Shown piece by piece: positions 15,385 to 24,184 of a stretch of 64,000 nt of DNA (positions are counted from its first letter, which is position 1; the number at the start of each line of letters is the position of its first letter). A model generated the notes under the pieces. The model did no database searches and had not been told where the DNA came from. It saw only the letters and a list, made by a program, of their open reading frames with translations. This DNA is from Deltaproteobacteria bacterium (lineage in GTDB: Bacteria; Desulfobacterota; Syntrophia; Syntrophales; UBA5619): contig JAJFTY010000210.1 of NCBI GenBank assembly GCA_021372695.1, forward strand, positions 18,916 to 82,915, read 5' to 3'. Both the position numbers and the translations under genes were made by a program.

Positions 15385-17499
15385 TCACCCGAGCGTCTGC
15401 GTGGCGCGGGCCTTCTTCCGAAGCTCCTCCTCCGCCCGTTTGCGTTCGGTGATGTCCTGCACGATCCCCGTCAGCCACAGCGGTTTGCCGTCGGCGCCCC
15501 TGCGATGGCTGCCTGACGCCCATATCCAGCGGACCTCTCCGTCGGCTCGCCGGATGCGGCAATCGAAATTCCAATCCTTTCCCGTCTCTGCCGCCTCTCG
15601 GAACCTGGCATCCACCTCGCCCCGGTCCTCAGGCAGCACATGATCGAGGAACATTTCATAAGTCCACTCGGGGAGCAATTCCTTGTAGCCGAAGATGCGG
15701 TCATGCTCCAGGGATCTCGATGCTCTATGGTCCCTCAGATTGAGATCCCAGGCGCCGGTATGGCTGATTTCCAGTGCATACCGCAGCCGTTCCCTGCTCT
15801 CCTGAAGCGCCTCTTCCGCCCGCCGGCGCTCCGTCATGTCGTTCCCGATGGAAAGGGTTCCGACGATATTCCCGTCCCTGTCCCGGATCGCCCTGTTCCT
15901 CCATAAGATCCAGACGGATTCCCCGTTCTTCCGCACGTTTTCATTGTAGTTTTCTTCGAAGTCATCGGGGCTCTTCAGGATATTGTCCATCATGTCCGTC
16001 AGACGTTTCCCATTATCCCGGGATGGAGGAAGGAGGATTCTCACGTTCTTTCCCAGGATCTCCTCCAAGGCATACCCGAAGAACTTTTGGGCATATAGGT
16101 TGAAAAAGGTGATCGTGCCTGTCCTGTCCATCCGGATGATGATGCTGTTCGCATTCGAAACCAGCTCCCGGTATCGCTCCTTGCTCTCCCTGAGCGCCTC
16201 CTCGGCCAGCTTGCGTTCGGTGATGTCCACGAGCACGTGGACTGCGCCGCGCGGCTCCCCTTTTTCGTCCCGCAGGGGTGTGCCGTAGCCCAGCACATGG
16301 CGGATCGTGCCGTCGTCGAAGACGAGGCTGAAGTCGAAGTCACGCACCTGGATGCCGCGGGCGGCCCGTTGGGCGGGCAGCTCTTCATTGCCGAGCACCC
16401 GCCCGTCCTTCATCGCCCGGAAATGCCGGGGCCTGACTTCGGCGGGCGCGCTCAGGGAAGTCTCCGATCCGGGCGGCATTTTCAGGAGGTCGTCCGCAGC
16501 GCGGTTGCCGGTGAGGTGACGGGCGTCCGGGTCATGGGCGATAAAAACGGGGGTCGGGGCGGCATCCAGGAGCGCCTCGAGCTCCACTGCCCGTTCCCGC
16601 TCACGCCGCTCACTCTCGCGTAGCGCCTTCTCGACCGCCATGCGTTCCACGATTTCGAATTCCAGCGCGGCAGTCCGTTTCTGAACCTGCTCCTCCAGGT
16701 CTCTATGGGCCTCCCAGAGTTCGGTCTCCTTCCGCTTGAGTTCCGTGACATCGCGCGCTGCGGCAAAGACACCTTTCACCTCGCCCTCTTCGTTGGCGTA
16801 GGTCGTCGCATTGTAGAGGACATCCGTGATCTCGCCCGAAACGTGGCGCAATGCAAGCGGATAATCCTTGACGGAACCGTTCGAGAAGGCCTTCTCATAG
16901 CCTGCCCGCGCTCTTTCTGGTTCCGTAAAATAATCGGCAAAATCGGTGCCAATCATCTGATCGCGGGGAACGCCGGTAGCCTCCTCAGTGGCCTTGTTGA
17001 CGTCCATGACCTTTCCATCCGGGCTGATGGTGACCAGCGGGTCGAGGCTGGCCTCGATGAGGGTGCGCGAATAGAGCGACGCCGCCCGAACCTCCTCTTC
17101 CGCCTTCTTTCGTGCCCGATGTTCCTCCGCCTCCTCCAGGGCTCTTCGAACGGCCGGCACGACCCTGTTCAGGCGGCTCTTCATGACATAATCCTTGGCC
17201 CCGCTGGTCAGAATTTCGATCGCCCGATCTTCGCTCACCGCCCCGGTCACCAGGATGAAGGGGACATCCGGGCATCGCTTTTTCGCTTCGGCCAGCGCCA
17301 ACGCACCGGTATAGCGGGGAAGATCATAGTCGGAAAGGATAACGTCCGGAGAAAACGTCTGAAGTCCATGGACAAAATCCTCTTCGGTCATCACCACCTT
17401 CGCGGCAAAGTCGATCCGTGCCTCGCTCAGTTCGAACTGGATGAGTTCGGTATCGGCCGGGTTGTCTTCCAGCATGAGAATGCGAAGGGTCTTATCCAT
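15385..17499 (-). CDS. REC-PAS(x4) signalling protein without an output kinase domain
   Basis: This 704-aa cytoplasmic protein starts with a receiver domain (residues 1-125). Its acidic pocket is E11/D12, the phosphoacceptor D57 (in 'LSDYDLP'), T85 and K107. Four PAS/PAC units follow: about 145-262, 312-440, 445-565 and 570-690, each closed by a 'DITERK/DVTELK/DMTERR' PAC ending. A coiled linker (about 262-312) separates the first two. The protein stops at 'RKKARATQTLG' just after the last PAC, where comparable proteins continue into a histidine kinase H-box. No HATPase, GGDEF or other output domain follows in any frame; the next bases run into the convergent baeRF gene. It may be a natural PAS adaptor or a truncated kinase. 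Confidence 0.82.
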   Translation of the reverse strand: MDKTLRILMLEDNPADTELIQFELSEARIDFAAKVVMTEEDFVHGLQTFSPDVILSDYDLPRYTGALALAEAKKRCPDVPFILVTGAVSEDRAIEILTSGAKDYVMKSRLNRVVPAVRRALEEAEEHRARKKAEEEVRAASLYSRTLIEASLDPLVTISPDGKVMDVNKATEEATGVPRDQMIGTDFADYFTEPERARAGYEKAFSNGSVKDYPLALRHVSGEITDVLYNATTYANEEGEVKGVFAAARDVTELKRKETELWEAHRDLEEQVQKRTAALEFEIVERMAVEKALRESERRERERAVELEALLDAAPTPVFIAHDPDARHLTGNRAADDLLKMPPGSETSLSAPAEVRPRHFRAMKDGRVLGNEELPAQRAARGIQVRDFDFSLVFDDGTIRHVLGYGTPLRDEKGEPRGAVHVLVDITERKLAEEALRESKERYRELVSNANSIIIRMDRTGTITFFNLYAQKFFGYALEEILGKNVRILLPPSRDNGKRLTDMMDNILKSPDDFEENYNENVRKNGESVWILWRNRAIRDRDGNIVGTLSIGNDMTERRRAEEALQESRERLRYALEISHTGAWDLNLRDHRASRSLEHDRIFGYKELLPEWTYEMFLDHVLPEDRGEVDARFREAAETGKDWNFDCRIRRADGEVRWIWASGSHRRGADGKPLWLTGIVQDITERKRAEEELRKKARATQTLG

Positions 17500-17801
17500 G
17501 ATGGCCTCTTCAAAGGATAGGGATGTACGGGATGATGGTCATTGCCCGAGACGTGGAAGGATTATAGAACATCCCTCCATTTTGTAAACGGATTTTATCA
17601 TACGAGATTGCATGGTTTTTGAAGGATTCCATGGACGGAGACGGAATGGTGCGGGAGTCGGTGCAAACAAGAGGGATCGCTTATCATTATGCTTCCATTC
17701 GCTCCTCATTGATCGCAACCGGAGGGACCAGTAGATTGGATTCAAGATCTGCCGAACATTGCAGGTCACCAAACATGGAACGATCCGGGAGGAGATTGGA
17801 A
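17500..17801. other. Divergent promoter region between the REC-PAS gene and the metallothionein
   Basis: These 302 bases are distinctly AT-richer than the surrounding coding DNA. They contain the minus-strand promoter listed separately and the GGAGGAG ribosome-binding site of the metallothionein (about 17788-17794). A forward open frame covers most of it, but the conserved family sequence starts only at 17802. I did not find a clear metal-regulator operator. Confidence 0.45.
17561..17588 (-). promoter_or_regulatory. Sigma-70 promoter for the REC-PAS gene
   Basis: On the minus strand TTTACA (17588-17583) is followed after 16 bases by a perfect TATAAT (17566-17561). The REC-PAS start codon (17499) is about 60 bases downstream. 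Confidence 0.65.
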
Positions 17802-17987
17802 ATGGCGAATCAGATGTGCCCCCAGTGCGGCTGCATCGTCGGCGACAAGGCCTTTAAGAGAGGCGGCGTCGTCTACTGTTGTGAGCCCTGTGCGAACGGC
17901 TGCAAATGTGAATGCGGATGCGTCGATGAGTCGGCGCGGGCGGAACGTCATGCCCCCCTGAAGGGGAAGAGGGGCAAGCCCTCATAG
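17802..17987 (+). CDS. Bacterial metallothionein (SmtA/BmtA family)
   Basis: This 61-aa protein has ten cysteines in the first 40 residues (C6, C9, C11, C26, C27, C30, C34, C36, C38, C40). The central 'GVVYCCEPCANG' closely matches the 'GLYYCCEACADG' core of cyanobacterial SmtA, placing it in the prokaryotic metallothionein family. These proteins bind Zn(II), Cd(II) or Cu(I) through thiolate clusters. The C-terminal ~20 residues are basic and cysteine-free, unlike SmtA, whose extra His/Cys residues are there. Start ATG 17802 is set by GGAGGAG 8-14 bases upstream and by the family start. It stands alone; no metal-sensing repressor is beside it. Confidence 0.85.
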   Translation: MANQMCPQCGCIVGDKAFKRGGVVYCCEPCANGCKCECGCVDESARAERHAPLKGKRGKPS

Positions 17988-18023
17988 CAGGCCTTTTCGG
18001 CGCCGCCTCCGGGAGCGGACGGA

Positions 18024-19040
18024 TCAGACGAGATCTTCCGGAGGGGTCTGCCCGCCCTCTTCCGGAACATCCGGCCTCCGCCCCTTGTAGATGTACCGGT
18101 CGAACAGCCTGTGGTAGGGCGTCCAGTCCGACTCCTCACCGCGGGCCTCGCGGATGAACTCCTGGAAGGCGTTCACCTTGGCGTCGAGATCGTCCACGTA
18201 ATGGACGATCAGCGCCTCCAGGGTTTTGGGCCGCTTGGGGGAACCGTATTCGAGGACGCCGTGGTGGCTCAGAATCAGGTGGCGGAGCTCCATGGCCGTC
18301 TGCTCGGGGAAATCGGGGATTGCCGCGATCTTTGCGTCGACCATCTCCACGCCCATCACGATGTGGCCCACCAGGCGTCCCGGGTCGCTGTACTCCACGA
18401 TCCGGTCGAAGGAAAACTCATAGATCTTCCCGATGTCGTGGAGGATTCCTCCGGCGATCAGCAGATCCCGGTTGACTCCCGAATAGTGGGCTGCCGTCCG
18501 GTCCAGCAGCCGGACGACCGACAGGGTGTGCTCCAGAAGTCCGCCGATGTAGACGTGGTGGAACCCCTTGGCCGCCGGCGCCCTCTTGAACAATCCGGCA
18601 ATCTTCTCATCCCGGAAAAAAGCGTGCAACAGCGCTGCGAGGCAGGGGATCTTCACCTGTTCGCAATAGGCCAGAATCTCCGCGAACATCGCCTCGCGAT
18701 CCCCTCTGGCCACCGGGAAGAAGTCCGCGAGGTCGACCTCGCTGTCATCCACTTTCCGCAGTTCTGCGATCGAAAGCTGGACCGCATTCTTGAATGAGAG
18801 CGCCCTCGCCTGGATGCGGATCAGATCCCCCTTCTTGAACGCCTTGTCCCATGCGAGCGCATTGTCCCACACCTTCCCGTCCACGTCGCCCGTCCGGTCC
18901 TTGAGACGGATATTCAGGTAGGGAGCACCCTTCTGAGAATAGGCGAGATTCTTCTCTCCGGCGAGAAAAACCTCGTTGACCCTGTCGCCCGACCTGATAT
19001 CGTTTACGTAAATCTTTTTTTCAGCCACATCCACACCCAC
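18024..19040 (-). CDS. OB-fold/HD-domain nuclease, YhaM-like 3'-5' exoribonuclease
   Basis: This 338-aa protein has an N-terminal OB-fold of the tRNA-anticodon type (about residues 8-100, 'YLNIRLKDRTGDVDGKVW'). A C-terminal HD phosphohydrolase domain (about 140-320) shows 'LLEHTLSVVRLLDR' and 'GGILHDIGKIYE' with the conserved His and His-Asp, and later 'HLILSHHG'. This is the arrangement of Bacillus YhaM (314 aa), an exonuclease that processes RNA ends. Several in-frame GTGs lie at the start (19040, 19034, 19028); the first is given. It lies 7 bases after fdhD on the same strand, so it may be co-transcribed with selB and fdhD. Confidence 0.86.
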   Translation of the reverse strand: MGVDVAEKKIYVNDIRSGDRVNEVFLAGEKNLAYSQKGAPYLNIRLKDRTGDVDGKVWDNALAWDKAFKKGDLIRIQARALSFKNAVQLSIAELRKVDDSEVDLADFFPVARGDREAMFAEILAYCEQVKIPCLAALLHAFFRDEKIAGLFKRAPAAKGFHHVYIGGLLEHTLSVVRLLDRTAAHYSGVNRDLLIAGGILHDIGKIYEFSFDRIVEYSDPGRLVGHIVMGVEMVDAKIAAIPDFPEQTAMELRHLILSHHGVLEYGSPKRPKTLEALIVHYVDDLDAKVNAFQEFIREARGEESDWTPYHRLFDRYIYKGRRPDVPEEGGQTPPEDLV

Positions 19041-19047
19041 TTTTCTT

Positions 19048-19809
19048 TCAGCAATAGATTTTCATTCGGCCCCGCCGGATCGAACCGATCAGCGACATCC
19101 CCGCCTCTTTCGCCATCACGACAGCCTGTGTCGTGGGGACCGAGAGCGAGCAGACGAGAGGCACGCCCAACCGCCTAATCTTGTGCACGATCTCCGATGA
19201 GACGCGGCCGGTCCTGAGAATCACCGCGCCGCCACACTCCACGCCCCGGAGCAGCGCATAGCCTCCCAGCATGTCAATCGCATTGTGCCGCCCGATATCC
19301 TCCCGGACGACCAGGATCTCCCCGTTCCGGACCAGAGCCGCGGCATGGGTCCCACCGGTCTCTTCGTGCAGGCAGGCCTGCCCGAGAAATCGATCCATCA
19401 GGTCGAAGACCTCCTGCGGTGCAAGCGACACCCCACCCGACACCTTCACGGCCGGATACCCAACCGCCCCGCCGAAGCCGCGGGCACCGCTCGAGGCGAG
19501 CGTCCTTCCCGCCGGCTCTGGATCGACCACCTTCATCTCCGCGACCGTCCGGACCCGGACCGCTGTTCTGTCGGGAGAGACCTCGACTCCGCCCAGATCC
19601 GCCTGCGTCCGGAGGAATCCCTCCGAGCGGAGGAAACCCACGGCCAACTCATCCACGTGCAGACCCGCGCAGGCGATCGTGATCACCTTGCGATCGTTGA
19701 GATAGACCGCAACGGGGATCTCGGGGATGAGACGCTCCTCCTGCTCGGAAAATCCCTTTCCGTCATAGACCGAAATCCGGAAACGGTCGCCGTTCGCGTC
19801 GGAGCTCAT
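19048..19809 (-). CDS. fdhD: Formate dehydrogenase accessory protein FdhD, lacking the usual catalytic Cys
   Basis: FdhD passes sulfur from IscS to the molybdenum/tungsten bis-MGD cofactor of formate dehydrogenase. This 253-aa protein has the family hallmarks 'CAGLHVDELAVGFLRSEGF', 'ETGGTHAAAL', 'VREDIGRHNAIDMLGGYAL' and 'TGRVSSEIVHKI'. In the loop that normally reads 'TSGCG' or 'CGxCG' it has 'SSGARGFGG': A109 occupies the persulfide cysteine position. The codon is GCC, so the change from TGC is not a single-base error. Its ATG overlaps the selB stop by 4 bases. That coupling fits synthesis of a selenocysteine formate dehydrogenase, but the sulfurtransferase activity of this copy is questionable. 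Confidence 0.9.
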   Translation of the reverse strand: MSSDANGDRFRISVYDGKGFSEQEERLIPEIPVAVYLNDRKVITIACAGLHVDELAVGFLRSEGFLRTQADLGGVEVSPDRTAVRVRTVAEMKVVDPEPAGRTLASSGARGFGGAVGYPAVKVSGGVSLAPQEVFDLMDRFLGQACLHEETGGTHAAALVRNGEILVVREDIGRHNAIDMLGGYALLRGVECGGAVILRTGRVSSEIVHKIRRLGVPLVCSLSVPTTQAVVMAKEAGMSLIGSIRRGRMKIYC

Positions 19810-21728
19810 TTCTCCGGCCTCTCCCGGAGGATCCGGTGGTCGCCCGCCCGCATGGTCAGCTTGGTCATGTCGAAATACTCCATCAGCGGGATGATGAACT
19901 TCCGCGAGAGCCCGGTCAACTCCTTGAAGCTCGCCGGCGTCGCCTGCACGTCGCGCAGGAGGAGCTGCCGGTAATCCTCCCGGAGCTTCGCCAGGCTATC
20001 CCCGTGGAAATTCAGATCCTCGCTGATCCGGACCAGGACGCCTTCCCGGGTCATCACCTGAATGCAGCTCGATACCTCTTTTTTCCGGTCCGGGAACCGC
20101 TCCAGGACCTCGCGGACCGTTGGCGGCGCCAGTCCCGCGTTCCGGTAGAGGTGGGAGAGCTCCTCCCGCAGCTCCTCCATCTCCCCTTTGAGACGAACGC
20201 TGTGCCCCGAAAGGCGGATCAGATCTTTCTCGGCGACGATCGCCCCCCTCTTCTCGAGGTCCCGGAGGGCCATCGTGAAGATCTTCTGCCCGGCGCCGTC
20301 ACCTCTGTCCAGCGTGGTTCGCAGCTCCTCCCGGGAGAGCCCCTCCCGGAGCGGATTCCGCTCATGGTACGCCCGGAGTTCCCCGAGGATGTCGGCCTGG
20401 AATGCCTCGTAGACCCGGGAGGAGAGGACCCGCATCTCATCCCGGTCGACGAGCACGGCCCGCCTTGCGGAAAACATCCCTTCGAGGCGCCTGCGCAGCT
20501 CCCGGCCACGGATGCCCGTCCGGACGATCAGCAGATTCTCCCCGATTCCCGCAATCCCGGCCCTCTCCAGGATGACGGTCACCCTCTCCTCATCCGACCC
20601 GTGGTCCAGGATGTCGAATTCCCGGAGCACCGCCGGAGAAGAGCGTTTGTGCTTCATGGGCAGTGGATCGACGACCGTGCCGCCGCCGATCGTCGTGACC
20701 GGGGAGCAGCTGCGGATGACGAACCGGTCGCCGGCCACGACGGCCACCGGGGTCTCCAGAACGAGCTGGGTGCAGCACTCCTCCCCGGGCGCCAGTTCGT
20801 CACGGTCGAGGAGGATGATCCGGGCCATCACCTCGCTGGTCCCGGTGTGGAGCCGGACCAGGGTCCGACTCTTCAGCTTCCGGACGCCGCTCAGATGGCG
20901 GTAGAGGCAGTCGAGACGCTGCGATGCCGTGAGTGCGCCGGGGCCGGTCAGCACATACCCCCGTTCGATGACCTCCTTTTCGACCCCTTGGAGGTTGATC
21001 GCGGTCCGCTGCCCCGCCTCGGCCGTCTCGACGGTCCGGTTGTGCACCTGGACCCCCCGGACGCGGGCGCGGAGCCCGATCGGGGAGATCTCCACCTCCT
21101 CGCCCACGGTCACCTTCCCGGAGGCCAGTGTTCCGGTGACGACGGTGCCGAACCCCTTGATCGTGAAGACCCGGTCCACGGGCAGACGGAAGATGCCGAC
21201 ATCCAAACTTTCCTCCACGGCGTCGGCCGTCTTTCCGATGGCCAGGATCAGTTCGGGCAGGCCCGCCCCGGTCAGGGCAGAGACCGGGACGATCGGCGCA
21301 TCAGCCAGAAAGGTCCCCTGGAGAAAGGTGCGGACATCCTCGCGGACCAACTCCATCCACTCGGGGTCGACCATGTCGATCTTGGTCAGGGCGACCAGTC
21401 CCTTCCGGATCCCCAGAAGGGTGCAGATCTGCAGGTGCTCCCGCGTCTGCGGCATGACCCCCTCGTCGGCCGCGATGACCAAGACCACCAAGTCGATGCC
21501 GGCCGCGCCGGCCACCATGTTTCGGACGAACCGCTCATGACCGGGGACGTCGACGACCCCGAGGGTCCGGCCGTCTGGGAGGGCGAGCGATGCGAACCCG
21601 AGTTCGATCGTGATCCCCCGCTCCTTCTCCTCCTTGAGGCGGTCGGTGTCCACGCCAGTGAGGCTTTTGATCAGCGCCGTCTTGCCGTGGTCCACGTGGC
21701 CGGCCGTTCCCATCACGAGATGTTTCAT
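19806..21728 (-). CDS. selB: Selenocysteine-specific elongation factor SelB
   Basis: This 640-aa GTPase delivers selenocysteyl-tRNA(Sec) to UGA codons that carry a SECIS hairpin. The G motifs are '[19 protein letters not shown]' (G1), '[11 protein letters not shown]' (G2), 'DVPGHERF' (G3) and 'LTKIDMVD' (G4). EF-Tu-like beta domains follow to about residue 345, and four winged-helix domains complete the C-terminus (about 380-640), binding the SECIS RNA. The length is close to Moorella SelB (634 aa). Its presence means UGA is read as selenocysteine in this organism. fdhD overlaps its stop. I saw no selA, selD or tRNA-Sec gene in the window. Confidence 0.96.
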   Translation of the reverse strand: MKHLVMGTAGHVDHGKTALIKSLTGVDTDRLKEEKERGITIELGFASLALPDGRTLGVVDVPGHERFVRNMVAGAAGIDLVVLVIAADEGVMPQTREHLQICTLLGIRKGLVALTKIDMVDPEWMELVREDVRTFLQGTFLADAPIVPVSALTGAGLPELILAIGKTADAVEESLDVGIFRLPVDRVFTIKGFGTVVTGTLASGKVTVGEEVEISPIGLRARVRGVQVHNRTVETAEAGQRTAINLQGVEKEVIERGYVLTGPGALTASQRLDCLYRHLSGVRKLKSRTLVRLHTGTSEVMARIILLDRDELAPGEECCTQLVLETPVAVVAGDRFVIRSCSPVTTIGGGTVVDPLPMKHKRSSPAVLREFDILDHGSDEERVTVILERAGIAGIGENLLIVRTGIRGRELRRRLEGMFSARRAVLVDRDEMRVLSSRVYEAFQADILGELRAYHERNPLREGLSREELRTTLDRGDGAGQKIFTMALRDLEKRGAIVAEKDLIRLSGHSVRLKGEMEELREELSHLYRNAGLAPPTVREVLERFPDRKKEVSSCIQVMTREGVLVRISEDLNFHGDSLAKLREDYRQLLLRDVQATPASFKELTGLSRKFIIPLMEYFDMTKLTMRAGDHRILRERPEK

Positions 21729-21811
21729 GGGCCGGAAAATAACAGACTCCCCTGCTTTTCACAACAGCAAAGATGGCGCCCGATGCCGCAAGACTCCCCC
21801 GGATTCGGCCG

Positions 21812-23512
21812 CTACGGTTCTGACCAACGGAGGAACTTTTTCTCCCCGGGGTCGGTGCCGACCAGGATCAATTCCGAGTTTTCCCGGATCGGCATCCACG
21901 GGTCGGGGTTGATCATCATGGCCCCTTCGAATTTGATGCCCACGACCGAACAGCCCGTCAGCGCCCGGACCTTCGATTCGGCTAGACTCTTGCCCACGAG
22001 CGCCTTCGGAACCTTCAGGTGGAAGATGTTGAGCCCCTCGGCCAGCATCAGCGTATCTTCGTTTTTCAGAAAGTTGAAAATGGCGTCGGCCCCCAGGGTG
22101 GAGTAGGACATGACGAAATCGGCCCCGGCGCGGTGAAGCGTGGATACATTGCGTTCGAGGCTGGCCCGGCTGAGGATCTGCATATCGGGCCGGAGCCCCC
22201 GGAGGTACTTCGTCAGATAGATGTTCGTGGCGTCATCATGGGTCGTGATCAACGCCGCAGGGGCTTTCTCAATCCAGGCCTTCTGGAGCGTGCGGATGTC
22301 CGCGGCGTCGCCCACGACGTAGTTTCTCTCTTCCTGCTCCGTCTTGCGGGGGTTCTTCTCGATAATGAGGTAGGGAATCTCCCTCTCCCGGAAATTCTCC
22401 GCGATGGTATTCCCCACCCGCCCACCGCCCACGATGAGCACCTGGTTCGCGGTCACGCTGCAGATATGATAGAAGGAGTAGACCTCGTCATAAGCCGCCA
22501 GGTTTGCCTCGGCACCCGCCAGCACCAGCACGCTGGTGGAGTTGATCGGGGTTTCGGCGAGTGGAATCTCGAATCTTCCCCGTTCCCAGATTCCCACCAC
22601 GGTTACCCCAAAGTTCTCGCGCAATCGGCTTTCCGCGAGGGTCTTGCCGACCAGGGGGGTCCCCAGCACCGGGAATTCCGCGATGACCAATTCGTCGAAT
22701 CGGCTGATGATGTTGGCCCGGCACTCGCCGCCCAGCGTCCAGGTCGCGAGGGAGCGCCCCAGCATCTCATAGAGCTGCAGGACCCGGGAACTCCCGGCCA
22801 TGGTCAGGATGCTCTCGGAGTACGGGGAATCGGCGGTCGTGATGATCGGCACGGTTTCGCTCATTTCCCGGACGGTGAAGGCGATGTTCGTGTTGATCTC
22901 GTCCCGGCTGCTGGCCATGACCAGTGCAGCCTGGTCGACCCTCATTTTCCGGTAGGTCTCGGGATCGTCGATGTTCCCCACCGCAACGCGAAGGCCCGCA
23001 TCGTACAGCTCCAGCGCCTGCTTCTGGTTCTCCACGATGAGCACGTACCCCTGCCTGTGATCGTCGAGCTTTTCGATCAGCGCTGCGGTCACGTCGTCAT
23101 AATTGGTGATGATCACGTGGCCTTTTGTCCCCGGCGGCAGCTCCCGCGGTGCCCTCTTTCTCGCCTCGGCCTCGATCCAGGGGCCGTAGAAGAATTTGAT
23201 GAAGGTAAAGGGGAGCAGGGTGAGAAGCAGGACGACCCCGGAAAGAAGCACCACCATCGAGAAGACGCGGCCCAGATCCGAATGGAAGGTGATGTCGCCG
23301 AAGCCCAGCGTCGTCATCACCGTGAGCGTCCAGTAGAAACCGGTGATCCAGGAATGTTCCTTTCCCTCATAGGCCATCAGGAAGTGGAAGAGGACGCTGT
23401 AGAAGGTCACCAGAACGACCAGCACAATGATGAACCGCGCCAGCATGCGGATGTTGCTCTTGGCGACCTCCCCTTCGAAAAAGTAGCTCAGGACTGCAGG
23501 GTTGTACTTCAT
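21812..23512 (-). CDS. Potassium channel with tandem TrkA-N/TrkA-C (RCK) domains
   Basis: This 566-aa inner-membrane protein has two membrane helices around a pore loop (about residues 25-110), with selectivity filter 'TTLGFGD'. A cytoplasmic regulatory part follows. RCK/TrkA-N domains begin with Rossmann strands '[10 protein letters not shown]' (about 140) and '[18 protein letters not shown]' (about 360), and each is followed by a TrkA-C domain ('[21 protein letters not shown]', '[21 protein letters not shown]'). This resembles MthK- and GsuK-type ligand-gated channels. The second Rossmann motif is a perfect GxGxxG; the first is degenerate. ATG 23510-23512 follows GGAGGATTC; the much longer open frame upstream is antisense to ruvX. 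Confidence 0.9.
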   Translation of the reverse strand: MKYNPAVLSYFFEGEVAKSNIRMLARFIIVLVVLVTFYSVLFHFLMAYEGKEHSWITGFYWTLTVMTTLGFGDITFHSDLGRVFSMVVLLSGVVLLLTLLPFTFIKFFYGPWIEAEARKRAPRELPPGTKGHVIITNYDDVTAALIEKLDDHRQGYVLIVENQKQALELYDAGLRVAVGNIDDPETYRKMRVDQAALVMASSRDEINTNIAFTVREMSETVPIITTADSPYSESILTMAGSSRVLQLYEMLGRSLATWTLGGECRANIISRFDELVIAEFPVLGTPLVGKTLAESRLRENFGVTVVGIWERGRFEIPLAETPINSTSVLVLAGAEANLAAYDEVYSFYHICSVTANQVLIVGGGRVGNTIAENFREREIPYLIIEKNPRKTEQEERNYVVGDAADIRTLQKAWIEKAPAALITTHDDATNIYLTKYLRGLRPDMQILSRASLERNVSTLHRAGADFVMSYSTLGADAIFNFLKNEDTLMLAEGLNIFHLKVPKALVGKSLAESKVRALTGCSVVGIKFEGAMMINPDPWMPIRENSELILVGTDPGEKKFLRWSEP

Positions 23513-23743
23513 GAATCCTCCAGATGGAGCCATCGTCCTCCCGACATGCGTCGGTCGCTCCGGCTTCGCCGATCCCGCTGATGGTGGGGAGCCCGCTTTG
23601 GTGCCGCGAGTATAGGAAGGATACCGCGTCGTGTCAAGCGGCGCGGGCAGAACATGTCGCGAGCAGAACCGAGACCATGGGTTGACAATGGTGATCGTTT
23701 CATGGGAGAAGGCCCTTTCAGGGTCGGGAAAGGCCATTGGGAA

Positions 23744-24184
23744 ATGAGGATACTGGGAATCGATTACGGCGGGCGGAGAATCGGCGTTGCGGTCTGCGAC
23801 GAACTGGGGATGACGGCGCAGGGGGTCGGCACCATCATCCGGAAGAATCGCGATACCGACATCGCGGCCATCGCCAGCTATGTCGAGCGGTTCGGCGTGG
23901 AGAAGATCGTCGTCGGCTATCCGCTGCGGCTGGACGGCAGCGAAGGGATCCAGTGCGAGAAAGTCGACCGGTTCATCGCGCGGCTGCGGAGCCGTTTCTC
24001 CGTTCCGGTCATCCGCTGGGACGAAACCTGCTCCACGAAGGAGGCAGAGGCACTCCTCCGGGAGACCGGCGTGCGCCGCGAGAAGAGAAAAGGGATCGTC
24101 GACCGCCTGGCAGCCTCCATCATCCTCCAGGGCTATCTCGATGAGCCGGCGAAGAGCGGGAGGACCGGTGAGGCGGCCCCATGA
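23744..24184 (+). CDS. ruvX: RuvX/YqgF putative pre-16S rRNA nuclease (Holliday junction resolvase-like)
   Basis: This 146-aa RNase H-fold protein matches the usual family length of about 140. Conserved motifs are the N-terminal 'ILGIDYGGRRIGVAVCD', with the first catalytic Asp, then 'IVVGYPLRLDGSEG', 'WDETCSTKEAE' and the closing 'VDRLAASIILQGYL' with another catalytic Asp. In E. coli YqgF processes the 5' end of 16S rRNA; a resolvase role was originally proposed. ATG 23744 gives a normal N-terminus directly at the first beta-strand. In-frame starts further upstream would add about 30 unusual residues. The stop overlaps mltG by 4 bases. Confidence 0.92.
   Translation: MRILGIDYGGRRIGVAVCDELGMTAQGVGTIIRKNRDTDIAAIASYVERFGVEKIVVGYPLRLDGSEGIQCEKVDRFIARLRSRFSVPVIRWDETCSTKEAEALLRETGVRREKRKGIVDRLAASIILQGYLDEPAKSGRTGEAAP

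Noticed and set aside
21729..21811. tRNA-Sec gene near selB
   Set aside because: The 83-base gap has no cloverleaf or CCA-proximal stem and is too short for the ~95-base tRNA.
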